A DNA stretch of 22,595 bases from Gaiellasilicea sp035556515 (GCA_035556515.1 DATMEO010000074.1:1-22595); one strand, 5' to 3'. Positions 5,945 to 13,396 are shown, counted from the first letter of the stretch. Notes: generated by a model from the letters alone, not told the origin. Numbers and translations are program-made.

Positions 5945-6993
5945 AGCACCAGCGTCTCTGGGAAGATCGCGCCGGCCGCGAAGCGGTCGAGCCGGTACGG
6001 CGCGAGCTCGAACGGCGGCGCGTCGCCGAGGAGCTCCGCAGCGACAGCGTCCCCCACCGCCGGCGACTGCATGAAGCCGTGCCCCGAGAAGCCGCAGGCC
6101 GCATAGACGCCCTCCGCGACCTGGCCGATGATCGGATGCGCGTCCGGCGTCATGTCGTAGAAGCCGGCCCAGGCACGACGCACGGGGGCATCCGCCGCGC
6201 GGGGGTACCGGTACGCCAGCCGCCTGCGCCAATCCGCGACCAGGTCGTCGCGAACCTCGTCCGGCCCGTCCCAGCGCAGCTCCGGCTCCCCCATCGCGAG
6301 TCGCAGGCCATCGTCGCCGACGCGCCGGAAGTGAAAGCCGTTTTCCTCGATCGTCATCGGCAGGCCCGTCGGCACCGCGTCGACCGGGCCCACATCGGCG
6401 AGTTGGCGCACCAGTGGCCGGACCGGCAGCTCGACGCCGCGCGCTCCGGCGACGGCGGCCGAAGCGGCGCCGCAGGCGACCACGAGCGTCTCTGCCGCCA
6501 GGGCGAGCGCGTCGGTGTGCTCCCGAACCGCGACGCCGAGCGTCGCCGCCCGTCGCACGAGCTCGCGCGTCACGCCCGCAGGGTCCGCGATCCCGTCCTC
6601 GCGGCAGATCGTCGCTGCCAGGACGTCGTCGGTGTGCAGGCCGTCGACGAAGCTCGCGTCGACGCGCTCGACCGGAACTCCCAGCGCTGCCTGGAGCTCG
6701 CGCCGTCGCTCCAGCTCTGCGAGCCCGACCTCCGTCGTCGCAAGGAAGAGATAGCCCACCTGCTCGAAGAGCGGCGCGCCCAGCTCGCGGAAGAGGCGCA
6801 CGCTCGACTGGGCCAACCGCACCTCGGCCTCGGTCGTGAACTGCTGGCGCACACCGCCCATCGCCTTCCCGGTCGCGCCGCAGGCGATCTCCCCCACGTC
6901 GGCGAGCACGACATCGTCCGCGCCGCGAAGGGCGAGGTGATAGGCGATCGAGGCGCCGATCGCGCCCGCGCCGGCTACGACGACTCGAGCCAC
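5941..6993 (-). CDS. FAD-dependent oxidoreductase, DAO / sarcosine oxidase beta-like family
   Basis: A 350-aa amino-acid-oxidising flavoenzyme of the DAO family. The N-terminus has the Rossmann dinucleotide motif G8-A-G10-A-I-G13. A-T-G-K-A-M-G-G-V-R-Q-Q-F and the C-terminal C-G-F-S-G-H-G-F-M-Q-S-P-A-V-G are typical of sarcosine oxidase beta/HcnC-like members that oxidise secondary or D-amino acids. No signal peptide is seen, so it is cytoplasmic or membrane-associated. The start is GTG at 6993, inside the 3' end of the DapA-family gene (19-nt overlap), with GAGGAG 8 nt upstream: a translationally coupled pair. The open frame extends further upstream, but that part is only a shadow of the DapA-family gene. 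Substrate unknown. Pairing with a DapA-family enzyme would fit D-hydroxyproline dehydrogenase plus a pyrroline-hydroxycarboxylate deaminase; this is inference. Confidence 0.85.
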   Translation of the reverse strand: MARVVVAGAGAIGASIAYHLALRGADDVVLADVGEIACGATGKAMGGVRQQFTTEAEVRLAQSSVRLFRELGAPLFEQVGYLFLATTEVGLAELERRRELQAALGVPVERVDASFVDGLHTDDVLAATICREDGIADPAGVTRELVRRAATLGVAVREHTDALALAAETLVVACGAASAAVAGARGVELPVRPLVRQLADVGPVDAVPTGLPMTIEENGFHFRRVGDDGLRLAMGEPELRWDGPDEVRDDLVADWRRRLAYRYPRAADAPVRRAWAGFYDMTPDAHPIIGQVAEGVYAACGFSGHGFMQSPAVGDAVAAELLGDAPPFELAPYRLDRFAAGAIFPETLVL

Positions 6994-7817
6994 CCGCGCA
7001 GCTCCTCGCGCTCGCCGTCGCTCAGCTGCCGCAGCGGACGCCGAACGTCCTCCCGGACGGGCACGCCACGCAGGCCGAGGATGAACTTGAGGGCCGCGTG
7101 CCGGGGGAACCGCTCGACCGCGGCGCGCAGCTCGCCGAGCGCGATCGCGCCGGCCTCGCTCGGCTCGCGAACGACGGCCGCGACCTCGTTCGGGTAGGCC
7201 GCCGCGAGCCCGGAGACGGCGCCGACCGCTCCCGCGCGGATTCCGTCGAAGATGAGCGCCTCCGGCCCGACGAAGACGTCCAACCCCTCGAGGAGGTAAG
7301 GCGCGAACCGGTCGAAGGGCGCGTCCGAGACCTTGAGCCCGGCGAGGTTCGGGACGCGCTCGCGCAGCTCGAGCAGCACCGGCACGGGAACGGCGTAGCC
7401 GCTGGCGCGTTCGAACTCGTAGACGTAGAAGGGCACCGGCGCGCATGCCGCTGCGGCCGCCTCGAAGTGATCGAGCAGGGAGCGTTCGTCGAGCTGAAAG
7501 TACGGCGGCCCGATCACGGCGACCGCGTCGACGCCCGACTCGGCTGCGTGCGACGCGAGCGCGACCGTGTCGGCGCTCGTCTGGGCGCCGCAGTGCACTG
7601 CGACCTGGAGGCGGCCCCGGGCCGCCTCCAGGAAGAGTCCGAGCGCCCGCTTCCGCTCGTCGACGCCGAAGAGAAGCCCTTCGCCCGTCGTCCCCAGGGC
7701 GAGCAGGCCGTCGAGGCCGTTCCCTGCGAGGAAATCGACGTACGGTGCGAACGCGCTCTCGTCGAGCCGGTCGCCGTCGAGCGGCGTCACGGCCGCCGCC
7801 AGAGCTCCGCGCAGCAT
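6975..7817 (-). CDS. DapA-family (DHDPS/NAL) class I aldolase or deaminase
   Basis: A 280-aa TIM-barrel enzyme of the dihydrodipicolinate synthase/N-acetylneuraminate lyase family, which forms a Schiff base with a 2-oxo acid. G-T-T-G-E-G at 42-47, Tyr133 in Y-V-Y-E-F and the Schiff-base Lys162 in A-G-L-K-V-S match the positions of the catalytic residues of the family; length is normal. The R-T-G that usually follows the Tyr motif in true DHDPS is R-A-S-G here, and no lysine-pathway gene is nearby. A catabolic aldolase, dehydratase or deaminase is therefore more likely than DapA itself. It is coupled to the downstream FAD oxidoreductase. The start codon lies 6 nt after a -10-like TAGAGT (7824-7829) and has no clear Shine-Dalgarno sequence. 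Confidence 0.85.
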   Translation of the reverse strand: MLRGALAAAVTPLDGDRLDESAFAPYVDFLAGNGLDGLLALGTTGEGLLFGVDERKRALGLFLEAARGRLQVAVHCGAQTSADTVALASHAAESGVDAVAVIGPPYFQLDERSLLDHFEAAAAACAPVPFYVYEFERASGYAVPVPVLLELRERVPNLAGLKVSDAPFDRFAPYLLEGLDVFVGPEALIFDGIRAGAVGAVSGLAAAYPNEVAAVVREPSEAGAIALGELRAAVERFPRHAALKFILGLRGVPVREDVRRPLRQLSDGEREELRGWLESS

Positions 7818-7823
7818 GCCGCG

Positions 7824-7829
7824 ACTCTA
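7824..7829 (-). promoter_or_regulatory. -10 element of a probable leaderless promoter before the DapA-family gene
   Basis: TAGAGT on the minus strand ends 6 nt before the ATG at 7817, as at the other leaderless candidates here. No convincing -35 was seen, and the preceding gene ends only 22 nt upstream of the ATG, so read-through from it is also possible. Confidence 0.4.
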
Positions 7830-7839
7830 CTTACTGGGG

Positions 7840-8334
7840 CTAGGTGTCCTCGACGCTCGTGAGCCGGTCGTACGGGCGGTCGATCCTGGCGCTGTCGGCG
7901 CCGGGGCCGCCGTCGAGGACGTCCGGGCCGCCGTCGCGGGCGGCGAGGTGGTCCGGCCCGGGCCCGCCACGATGCACGTCGCGTCCCAGCCCGCCGGTGA
8001 CCCAGTCACGGCCGATCCCGCCGTCGACCGTGTCGGCGCCGTCGCCGCCGTCGAGGAGGTCGTTGCCCGCCTCGCCGAGGACGACGTCGAGACCGTTGCC
8101 ACCCTCGATCACGTCGTCACCGCTGCCGCCCAGCAACCGGTCGCTGCCGCCGAAGCCTCTGATCGTGTCGTGCCCGCCGAGGCCGCAGATGACGTCGCGG
8201 CCCGCCGTCCCCTCGAGCGTCTCCGAGCGGGCCGTGCCCATGATCGTGCAACCCGCGAGGCCCGCATTCGGCGCAGCTCCCGCCCCCGCGGCTACAAGGA
8301 GCGCGGCGACGGCGGCGGCGACCTTCGCGTACAT
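7840..8334 (-). CDS. Small secreted RTX-type calcium-binding repeat protein
   Basis: A 164-aa exported protein. A signal peptide (M-Y-A-K, then an A/V/L core to about residue 20) is followed by nonapeptide repeats of the RTX form G-G-x-G-x-D-x-(L/I/V)-x through most of the length, for example G-G-S-G-D-D-V-I-E and G-G-D-G-A-D-T-V-D. Such repeats fold into a calcium-filled beta-roll outside the cell. No catalytic domain is attached, so no enzymatic or toxin role can be claimed. The ATG at 8334 is preferred over an in-frame ATG at 8364 because it directly begins the signal peptide and follows GAGAGG. The gene lies 22 nt upstream of the DapA-family gene on the same strand and is divergent from the enoyl-CoA hydratase gene; a functional link to either is not evident. 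Confidence 0.8.
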   Translation of the reverse strand: MYAKVAAAVAALLVAAGAGAAPNAGLAGCTIMGTARSETLEGTAGRDVICGLGGHDTIRGFGGSDRLLGGSGDDVIEGGNGLDVVLGEAGNDLLDGGDGADTVDGGIGRDWVTGGLGRDVHRGGPGPDHLAARDGGPDVLDGGPGADSARIDRPYDRLTSVEDT

Positions 8335-8363
8335 GGCCCTCTCAGCGTGATCGACTTCCCGCA

Positions 8364-8369
8364 TAGGAT
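8364..8369 (+). promoter_or_regulatory. -10 element before the enoyl-CoA hydratase gene
   Basis: TAGGAT ends 9 nt before the ATG at 8379. No Shine-Dalgarno sequence and no clear -35 were found, so transcription would start only about 2-4 nt before the gene, close to leaderless. Confidence 0.4.
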
Positions 8370-8378
8370 CATCCCCCG

Positions 8379-9119
8379 ATGGGGGCGCTTCGGATCGAAC
8401 GCGACGGCGACGTGCTCCGCGTCACCCTCGCGCGCCCGGAGACGCGCAACGCCTTCGACGCCGACCTGATCGGGGAGCTCTCCGAGGCGTTCGTCGACGT
8501 CGGCAGGGCGCGTGCGGTGCTGCTCGCCGGCGACGGCCCCAGCTTCTGCGCAGGTGCGGACGTCGAGTGGATGCGCGCGTCCGTCGAGCTCGACTTCGAC
8601 GCAAATGTGGCCGACGCGAACGCATTGCGCGCGATGCTCGAGGCGATCGACCGCTGCCCCGCCCCCGTCGTCGCCCGCGTCCAGGGTCACGCGCTCGGCG
8701 GCGGCGCCGGCCTGGTCGCCTGCGCCGACATCGCCGTCGCCGAGCAGAAGGCGGTGTTCGCGTTCTCGGAGGTGAAGCTCGGGATCATCCCGGCGGTGAT
8801 CTCGCCCTTCGCGCTCGCGAAGATCGGGTCGAGCTGGGCGCGGCGCTATTTCGTCACCGGCGAGCGGTTCGACGCCGCGGCGGCGCTCCGGATCGGGCTC
8901 GTGCACGAGGTCGACGCGGATCTGGACGCCGCGGTCGAGCGGGTGATCGCTGAGCTGTGCAACGCAGGCCCGCGGGCGGCACGCCACGCGAAGCGGCTCG
9001 TGCTCGACCGGCCGGACGGGCCCGAGACTGCGCGGAGAATCGCCGAGCGGCGCACGAGCGACGAGGGCCAGGAAGGGCTGCGCGCCTTTCTCGAGCGGCG
9101 CTCGCCCGATTGGCGCTAG
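8379..9119 (+). CDS. Enoyl-CoA hydratase/isomerase, methylglutaconyl-CoA hydratase-like
   Basis: A 246-aa crotonase-fold enzyme hydrating an enoyl-CoA thioester in the cytoplasm. The oxyanion-hole motifs are S-F-C-A-G-A-D (55-61) and A-L-G-G-G-A-G-L (105-112). Glu131 in S-E-V-K-L-G-I-I-P-A-V-I-S-P is the conserved second acidic residue; the first catalytic Glu of classical crotonases is replaced by Gly111. W-M-R after the first motif and I-P-A-V-I-S-P are typical of the LiuC/methylglutaconyl-CoA hydratase group of leucine breakdown. Other plus-strand genes in the window (biotin carboxylase, acyl-CoA dehydrogenase) fit the same kind of pathway. The exact substrate is unproven. Its TAG stop abuts the stop of the convergent glycosidase gene inside GCTAGCTAGC. 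Confidence 0.85.
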   Translation: MGALRIERDGDVLRVTLARPETRNAFDADLIGELSEAFVDVGRARAVLLAGDGPSFCAGADVEWMRASVELDFDANVADANALRAMLEAIDRCPAPVVARVQGHALGGGAGLVACADIAVAEQKAVFAFSEVKLGIIPAVISPFALAKIGSSWARRYFVTGERFDAAAALRIGLVHEVDADLDAAVERVIAELCNAGPRAARHAKRLVLDRPDGPETARRIAERRTSDEGQEGLRAFLERRSPDWR

Positions 9120-10367
9120 CTAGCTGACCTGGAGCAGCGGGCTCGTCGCCCGGTCCCGCGGGTACCAGATGCGGAGCTTCGCCCCCTTGCCCGCGCGGAG
9201 CGTGCGGTGAAGGAAGCCGCGAGACGTGGTCGTGCGAACGCCGCCGACCGCCCGCCACCCGCCGTTCCGGAACTGCTGCAGGACGTAGCGCTGGCGGCCG
9301 TCCTCGGGGCGTACCTGGCCCCAGACGACGGTGCGCAGGCCGCGGCGCGAGACCTGGGCCAGCGGCAGGACGGCCGCACGCCGCGCGGTCTTGGCGCTGC
9401 CGCCGGACGTGACGAGACCGCTCTGCCAGCGCGCAGCGTTCGGCTCGTCCTTGTAGAGGTACTGGATCAGCATGTCGACGTACGGGGTCGCGTACGCCCG
9501 ATACGCCGCGTCGGCGAGGTAGCGCGCCTGCAACGACGCCGAGACGCCGAGGTGGCGGTCGGGCGGATTCGTCTGGTAGCCGTACTCGGTCAGCCAGATC
9601 CGCTTCCGCCCGAACGCCTTGCCCACCTCGCGCACGAGCCGGTCGATCGTCGCCATCGTGATCGTCTCGCAGTGGCCGCAACCACCCGAAGTGGGCGTCT
9701 CGAGCCGGCGCAGCGGATAGGGGTTGTGCGCGAACGCGTCGAGCCTGGCACGCGCGGCGTCCATGCCGCGAATGAACGCGACCGGAGAGATCCCGCCGGT
9801 CGAGCCGCGTGGCGCGGTCACGCCCCCGCCCACCTTCGCGCCGGGAGTCGCGCGGTGAATCGCGGCGTACGCAGGGTTGAGCAGGGTCTGCGTGTAGACG
9901 CGGGCCGAGGTCGGGCGCAGCCAGCGCCGCTGGTTTGGCTCGTTCCAGATCAGCCAGTGCTTGACGAACGGGTACCGGTCGGCGGCGCGGCGGGCGAAGC
10001 CTGCGAACCACCACTTCGAGCGCGGCGCCCAGTTCGCCGAGCGGCCCCCGTTCGCCCACCGCGGCGTCCCCAAGAGCGTCACCACCGGGACCATGCCGCG
10101 CGCGTCGAGGCCGCGCAGGACCTCGTCGGACTGGCTCCACCGGTAGTCGCCCTTGCGCTGCTCGATCTGGTTCCAGTGCAGTGTGTAGCGGACGAGCTTG
10201 ACACCCATCGTGTCCAGCGTGTCCAGACGCTCGTCGAGCGTGCCCGGGCCGTAGGCGATCCAGGCGTCGTCCTGCAGGCCGTAGCGGATGTACGGGGAGG
10301 CCTCGGCTGGAGCGGAGAGCGCCAGGTAGGAGACGAAGGCGGCGAGAAGCACGAGGGTCGATCTCAT
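9120..10367 (-). CDS. Secreted clan GH-A TIM-barrel glycoside hydrolase
   Basis: A 415-aa exported protein. The signal peptide runs to about residue 23 (S-A-P-A-E-A-S). A (beta/alpha)8 barrel similar to GH39/GH5-type beta-xylosidases and cellulases follows. Glu143 in L-I-W-N-E-P-N is the expected acid/base residue and Glu261 in W-L-T-E-Y-G-Y the expected nucleophile; V-R-Y-T-L-H-W and P-V-V-T-L-L-G-T-P-R-W-A are typical barrel strands. Residues from about 345 form a small beta-rich C-terminal domain. Cys230 and Cys233 (G-G-C-G-H-C) may form a disulphide. The polysaccharide substrate cannot be read from the sequence. The gene lies 56 nt after the SpoIID-domain gene on the same strand, but has its own leaderless-type -10 element. 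Confidence 0.8.
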   Translation of the reverse strand: MRSTLVLLAAFVSYLALSAPAEASPYIRYGLQDDAWIAYGPGTLDERLDTLDTMGVKLVRYTLHWNQIEQRKGDYRWSQSDEVLRGLDARGMVPVVTLLGTPRWANGGRSANWAPRSKWWFAGFARRAADRYPFVKHWLIWNEPNQRRWLRPTSARVYTQTLLNPAYAAIHRATPGAKVGGGVTAPRGSTGGISPVAFIRGMDAARARLDAFAHNPYPLRRLETPTSGGCGHCETITMATIDRLVREVGKAFGRKRIWLTEYGYQTNPPDRHLGVSASLQARYLADAAYRAYATPYVDMLIQYLYKDEPNAARWQSGLVTSGGSAKTARRAAVLPLAQVSRRGLRTVVWGQVRPEDGRQRYVLQQFRNGGWRAVGGVRTTTSRGFLHRTLRAGKGAKLRIWYPRDRATSPLLQVS

Positions 10368-10373
10368 CGCGCC

Positions 10374-10379
10374 AACGTA
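10374..10379 (-). promoter_or_regulatory. -10 element before the glycosidase gene, probably leaderless
   Basis: TACGTT on the minus strand ends exactly 6 nt before the ATG at 10367. There is no Shine-Dalgarno sequence. The -35 region is poor. The intergenic stretch also contains GTGTTA twice (around 10400-10416), of unknown meaning. Confidence 0.4.
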
Positions 10380-10423
10380 GCCCCGATCCCGTGAGGGTCG
10401 TGTTAGTGCGTGTTAACGATCCG

Positions 10424-11731
10424 TCAACGCGGCTGGACGGTGACCGCACCGCCCGCAACCGACCGCGTCGCCAGCCGGTAGCTCGTCGTCCGCCCGGCGC
10501 TGACGGTCACCGTGAAGCGGCCGTCCGGCCGCGGTCGCACGCGCTTCACCGTCGTCCACGTACCCCCGTTCACCTGCCGCTCGAGTCGCACCCTGGTGAG
10601 CCCGCGGACGAAGCCGCGCAGCTGCAAGGGACGGTTCGCGAGCGCGCTTGCGAGCGGCGGATCGAGGTTGAGGACACGGACGTTGAACCACGTCGAGCGA
10701 AGGTCGAGCGCGCGGCGGAAGTCCTGCGACTCGATCTGCCGCACGCCGCCGCCCGCCTTCAGCCTCACGTCGGTCACCCGGCCCGACGGACCGCGGTCGA
10801 CGAGGAGGTCGCGCACCGCCTTCACCCCCAGCTTCTTCGCGACCTCGGCCGGGGTGAGCAGGAAGGGCCCCCAGCGGTGATGCTTCGAGAGCGTGTCGTG
10901 GGGATCGGCGACGGAGACGAGATACGGCACCGGCGTCGCGCGGGGCCAGGCCTCTGCGATCGCGACGGTGCGTCCGCCCGAGGTCGAGTGGTAGAAGGTC
11001 GTGGCGACGCGGCCGTTCCAGAAGAGCACTTTGCCGGCCGTCGATCCGATCGCCCGATTCGTCGTCACCTCCTCGGCGCGGACGCCGCCGTAGACCTGGC
11101 TGCGCGTGTCGGCGTAGAGGTCGAAGAGCGTCCCCGGCTTCAGCGTCGCGAGCGCGTAGGAGCGCGCGACGACCGCCTGGGCGCGGAGCGCCTCGGAATG
11201 CCAGTCGTCCGGCATCTCCCACGGGACGACGCCGCGCAGGTAGCGGTCGAGCGGCAGGCGGTTGACGATCGTCAGCTTGCCGGCGCGCTTGTGGACGAGC
11301 AGCGTGCCGCGATAGGAGTCGGCGCCGAGGCGTAGCGGGGCTGCGCCGGGAACGAACCGCAGCGGCGAGCGCAGCTGTGCGAGCTTTGCGGCGACGACGT
11401 TCTGCGTCCCCGGCTTGACCCTCCGCACCTTGCCGCGCCCGTCGACGACCTTGAACGGCTTCGAGGAGCCGATCTTCACCGTCACCCTGCCCTCGGCCAG
11501 CAGCACGCGCACGGGCCGTGCGGGGACGAGCCGCAGCTCCGTGCCGCGGTAGTAGTGCTTCAGGATCCGCTGATGCCCCCACCCGGCCTCGGCGTAGCCG
11601 CGGGCGCCGTACTGGCTCATGCCGACGCCGTGGCCCCAGCCGCGGCCGTCGATCACGAAGACCGTGCCGGCGACCGCCTGCGCGGGCGGGCAGAGGAGGA
11701 CGAGACCGCAGAGGAGGAGCAGACGCCGCAT
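10424..11731 (-). CDS. Secreted SpoIID/LytB-domain protein
   Basis: A 435-aa exported protein (signal peptide to about residue 19-21, C-P-P-A-Q-A). The SpoIID domain is a peptidoglycan lytic transglycosylase fold in sporulation and a putative cell-wall or amidase-modifier domain elsewhere. G-R-G-W-G-H-G-V-G-M-S-Q-Y-G-A lies at 29-43. The segment L-D-R-Y-L-R-G-V-V-P-W-E-M (161-173), with Glu172 at the place of the catalytic Glu of SpoIID, is followed by E-A-L-R-A-Q-A-V-V-A-R-S-Y (180-192) and Y-H-S-T-S-G-G-R-T (248-256). In Bacillus SpoIID the GHGVGMSQ motif is C-terminal, so the order here is permuted; I believe this order is common in actinobacterial members. The C-terminal 90 residues look like a beta-sandwich. 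The ATG at 11731 starts the signal peptide; an in-frame ATG 36 nt upstream is less likely. No sporulation gene is nearby. Confidence 0.85.
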   Translation of the reverse strand: MRRLLLLCGLVLLCPPAQAVAGTVFVIDGRGWGHGVGMSQYGARGYAEAGWGHQRILKHYYRGTELRLVPARPVRVLLAEGRVTVKIGSSKPFKVVDGRGKVRRVKPGTQNVVAAKLAQLRSPLRFVPGAAPLRLGADSYRGTLLVHKRAGKLTIVNRLPLDRYLRGVVPWEMPDDWHSEALRAQAVVARSYALATLKPGTLFDLYADTRSQVYGGVRAEEVTTNRAIGSTAGKVLFWNGRVATTFYHSTSGGRTVAIAEAWPRATPVPYLVSVADPHDTLSKHHRWGPFLLTPAEVAKKLGVKAVRDLLVDRGPSGRVTDVRLKAGGGVRQIESQDFRRALDLRSTWFNVRVLNLDPPLASALANRPLQLRGFVRGLTRVRLERQVNGGTWTTVKRVRPRPDGRFTVTVSAGRTTSYRLATRSVAGGAVTVQPR

Positions 11732-11741
11732 CGAGCGGGCC

Positions 11742-11771
11742 AGCGTACCGCGGCGCAATACCATCCGCAAA
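11742..11771 (-). promoter_or_regulatory. Candidate promoter of the SpoIID-domain gene
   Basis: TTTGCG (11766-11771), 18 nt, TACGCT (11742-11747), then 10 nt to the ATG at 11731. The -35 touches the start codon of the divergent biotin carboxylase gene, and the candidate -10 of that gene lies in the spacer, so the two promoters would compete for the same DNA. Confidence 0.35.
11759..11764 (+). promoter_or_regulatory. -10 element before the biotin carboxylase gene
   Basis: TACCAT ends 9 nt before the ATG at 11774. There is no Shine-Dalgarno sequence and no recognisable -35. The whole divergent intergenic region is only 42 bp. Confidence 0.35.
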
Positions 11772-11773
11772 CG

Positions 11774-13393
11774 ATGGCGATCCGCAAGCTCCTGGTAGCG
11801 AACCGCGGCGAGATCGCCGTCCGCGTCTTCCGCACGTGCCGCGAGCTCGGGATCGCCACTGTGGCGGTTGCCGCGCCGGACGACGACGGCTCGCTGCACA
11901 CCCGTACCGCCGACGAGACGGCCGCGATCGGCAGCTACCTCCATTCCGAGGAGCACATCCGGGCGGCGACCGAGTCGGGCGCGGACGCGATCCATCCCGG
12001 CTACGGCTTTCTCGCCGAGAACGCGGAGTTCGCCGAGGCTGTCGAGGCTTCGGGGCTGACCTGGGTCGGCCCGCCTGCAGACGCGCTGCGGCTCGGTGGC
12101 GACAAGCTGGCGGCGAAGCGGATCGCGTCCGATGCCGGTGTCCCCGTGGTGCCGACGGGCGATCCCGTCGAGCTCGGCTACCCGCTCCTCGTCAAAGCCG
12201 CGGCGGGCGGCGGCGGCCGCGGCATGCGTGTCGTGCGCGAGCCGTCCGAGCTCGAGGAGGCGCTCGCCGCTGCGGCACGCGAGGCCGAGGCCGCCTTCGG
12301 CGACGGCACCGTCTTCTGCGAGCGCTATGTCGAGCGGCCCCGCCACGTCGAGATCCAGCTGCTCGCCGATGCCCACGGCACTGTCCTCTCGCTCGGGGAG
12401 CGCGACTGCTCAGTGCAGCGCCGCCATCAGAAGGTGCTCGAGGAGTCCCCCTCCCCTGCGCTCGACCCGCAGCTGCGCGCGGAGATGAGCGAGGCGGCGG
12501 TCGCGTTCGCGAGCGCGATCGGCTATGTCGGCGCCGGCACGGCCGAGTTCATGCTCACCGGCCGTGAGTTCTGGTTTCTGGAGCTGAACGGCCGGATCCA
12601 GGTCGAGCATCCGGTGACAGAGCTCGTCACCGGCCGCGATCTGATCCGCGACCAGATCCGCGTCGCCGAGGGCGAGCGCCTCGAGCCAAGTAACAGTCTG
12701 TTACTTGGCCACGCGGTCGAGGTCCGGCTCTACGCGGAGGATCCGCGCAGCTTCCTCCCCCAGGCCGGGACGGTCGAACGGCTGCGGCTTCCGGCGGGCG
12801 TCCGCGTCGACGCGGGCGTCGAGGAGGGCGACGAGGTCGGCACCTCCTACGACCCGATGATCGCGAAGCTGATCGCGCACGGGCCGACGCGCACGGAGGC
12901 GCTCGCTCGGCTTGCCGACGCACTCGCCGAGACCGAGGTCGCGGGCGTGACCACGAACTTGCCGTTTCTCCGCTGGCTCGTCTCGCATCCGGTCGTTCGC
13001 GCCGGCGAGGCGACGACGGCCTTTCTGACCGAGCATCCGCCCCTGTCGCAGCCACCCCTGCGCCTGCCCGACGCCCCGTGGCGCGGCGGCTGGCGGTTGA
13101 ACCTTCCGCCCGCGCAGCCGGCGCCGGCGCCGGACGTCGACAGCGCGGCACACGACCGAGCGGCCGGCCCGGGCAGCGGCAACGTGACCGCACCGATGCC
13201 GGGAACCGTGATCGGTGTCAAGGTCGCGCCCGGCGACCGCGTCGAGGCACGGCGGCCGCTGCTGGTGCTCGAGGCGATGAAGATGGAGACGCCGCTGACG
13301 GCGCCGTACGACGCGACCGTGAAAGCCGTGCACGTCGAGGAGGGCGACCGCGTCGCCGGCGGCGCCCTCCTCGTCGAGCTCGAAGCGGACTAG
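11774..13393 (+). CDS. Acyl-CoA carboxylase alpha subunit (biotin carboxylase + BCCP)
   Basis: A 539-aa fusion that carboxylates biotin with ATP and bicarbonate and carries the biotin. The biotin carboxylase N-domain opens with I-R-K-L-L-V-A-N-R-G-E-I-A. H-P-G-Y-G-F-L-A-E-N, the ATP-grasp Gly loop A-A-G-G-G-G-R-G-M-R, E-R-D-C-S-V-Q-R-R-H-Q-K and N-G-R-I-Q-V-E-H-P-V-T-E are all present. The BCCP domain ends with E-A-M-K-M-E, in which Lys503 is the biotinylation site. The protein is short: methylcrotonyl-CoA carboxylase alpha subunits are about 650-670 aa, and here only a Pro/Ala-rich linker joins the two parts, with no BT domain. Substrate specificity resides in a beta subunit not in this window, so acetyl-, propionyl- or methylcrotonyl-CoA cannot be distinguished. 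The LiuC-like and acyl-CoA dehydrogenase neighbours make methylcrotonyl-CoA attractive. A 25-bp palindrome lies inside the gene. Confidence 0.9.
   Translation: MAIRKLLVANRGEIAVRVFRTCRELGIATVAVAAPDDDGSLHTRTADETAAIGSYLHSEEHIRAATESGADAIHPGYGFLAENAEFAEAVEASGLTWVGPPADALRLGGDKLAAKRIASDAGVPVVPTGDPVELGYPLLVKAAAGGGGRGMRVVREPSELEEALAAAAREAEAAFGDGTVFCERYVERPRHVEIQLLADAHGTVLSLGERDCSVQRRHQKVLEESPSPALDPQLRAEMSEAAVAFASAIGYVGAGTAEFMLTGREFWFLELNGRIQVEHPVTELVTGRDLIRDQIRVAEGERLEPSNSLLLGHAVEVRLYAEDPRSFLPQAGTVERLRLPAGVRVDAGVEEGDEVGTSYDPMIAKLIAHGPTRTEALARLADALAETEVAGVTTNLPFLRWLVSHPVVRAGEATTAFLTEHPPLSQPPLRLPDAPWRGGWRLNLPPAQPAPAPDVDSAAHDRAAGPGSGNVTAPMPGTVIGVKVAPGDRVEARRPLLVLEAMKMETPLTAPYDATVKAVHVEEGDRVAGGALLVELEAD
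12685..12709. repeat. Perfect 25-bp palindrome inside the biotin carboxylase gene
   Basis: The left arm GCCAAGTAACAG (12685-12696) and the right arm CTGTTACTTGGC (12698-12709) are exact reverse complements around a single T. The core is AT-rich in a GC-rich gene and uses codons rare here (AGT, TTA, CTT) to encode P-S-N-S-L-L-L-G just before the conserved G-H-A-V-E. This is the shape of a dimeric-repressor operator; it could equally form an mRNA hairpin. Confidence 0.75.
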
Positions 13394-13396
13394 TAA

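Noticed and set aside
6994..7446. N-terminal extension of the FAD oxidoreductase frame
   Set aside because: The extra residues are Arg/Ala-rich shadow of the DapA-family gene on the same strand. The Rossmann motif starts right after the GTG at 6993, which has its own ribosome site.
6975..7817. Naming the gene dapA
   Set aside because: The catalytic Lys and Tyr are shared by the whole family, the R-T-G region differs from true DHDPS, and the context is catabolic rather than lysine synthesis.
7840..8334. RTX toxin
   Set aside because: Only the beta-roll repeats and a signal peptide are present. There is no pore-forming or enzymatic domain and no type I export genes.
11732..12376. Extension of the SpoIID-domain frame over the biotin carboxylase gene
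   Set aside because: It is antisense to a well-conserved gene, and the signal peptide starts at 11731.
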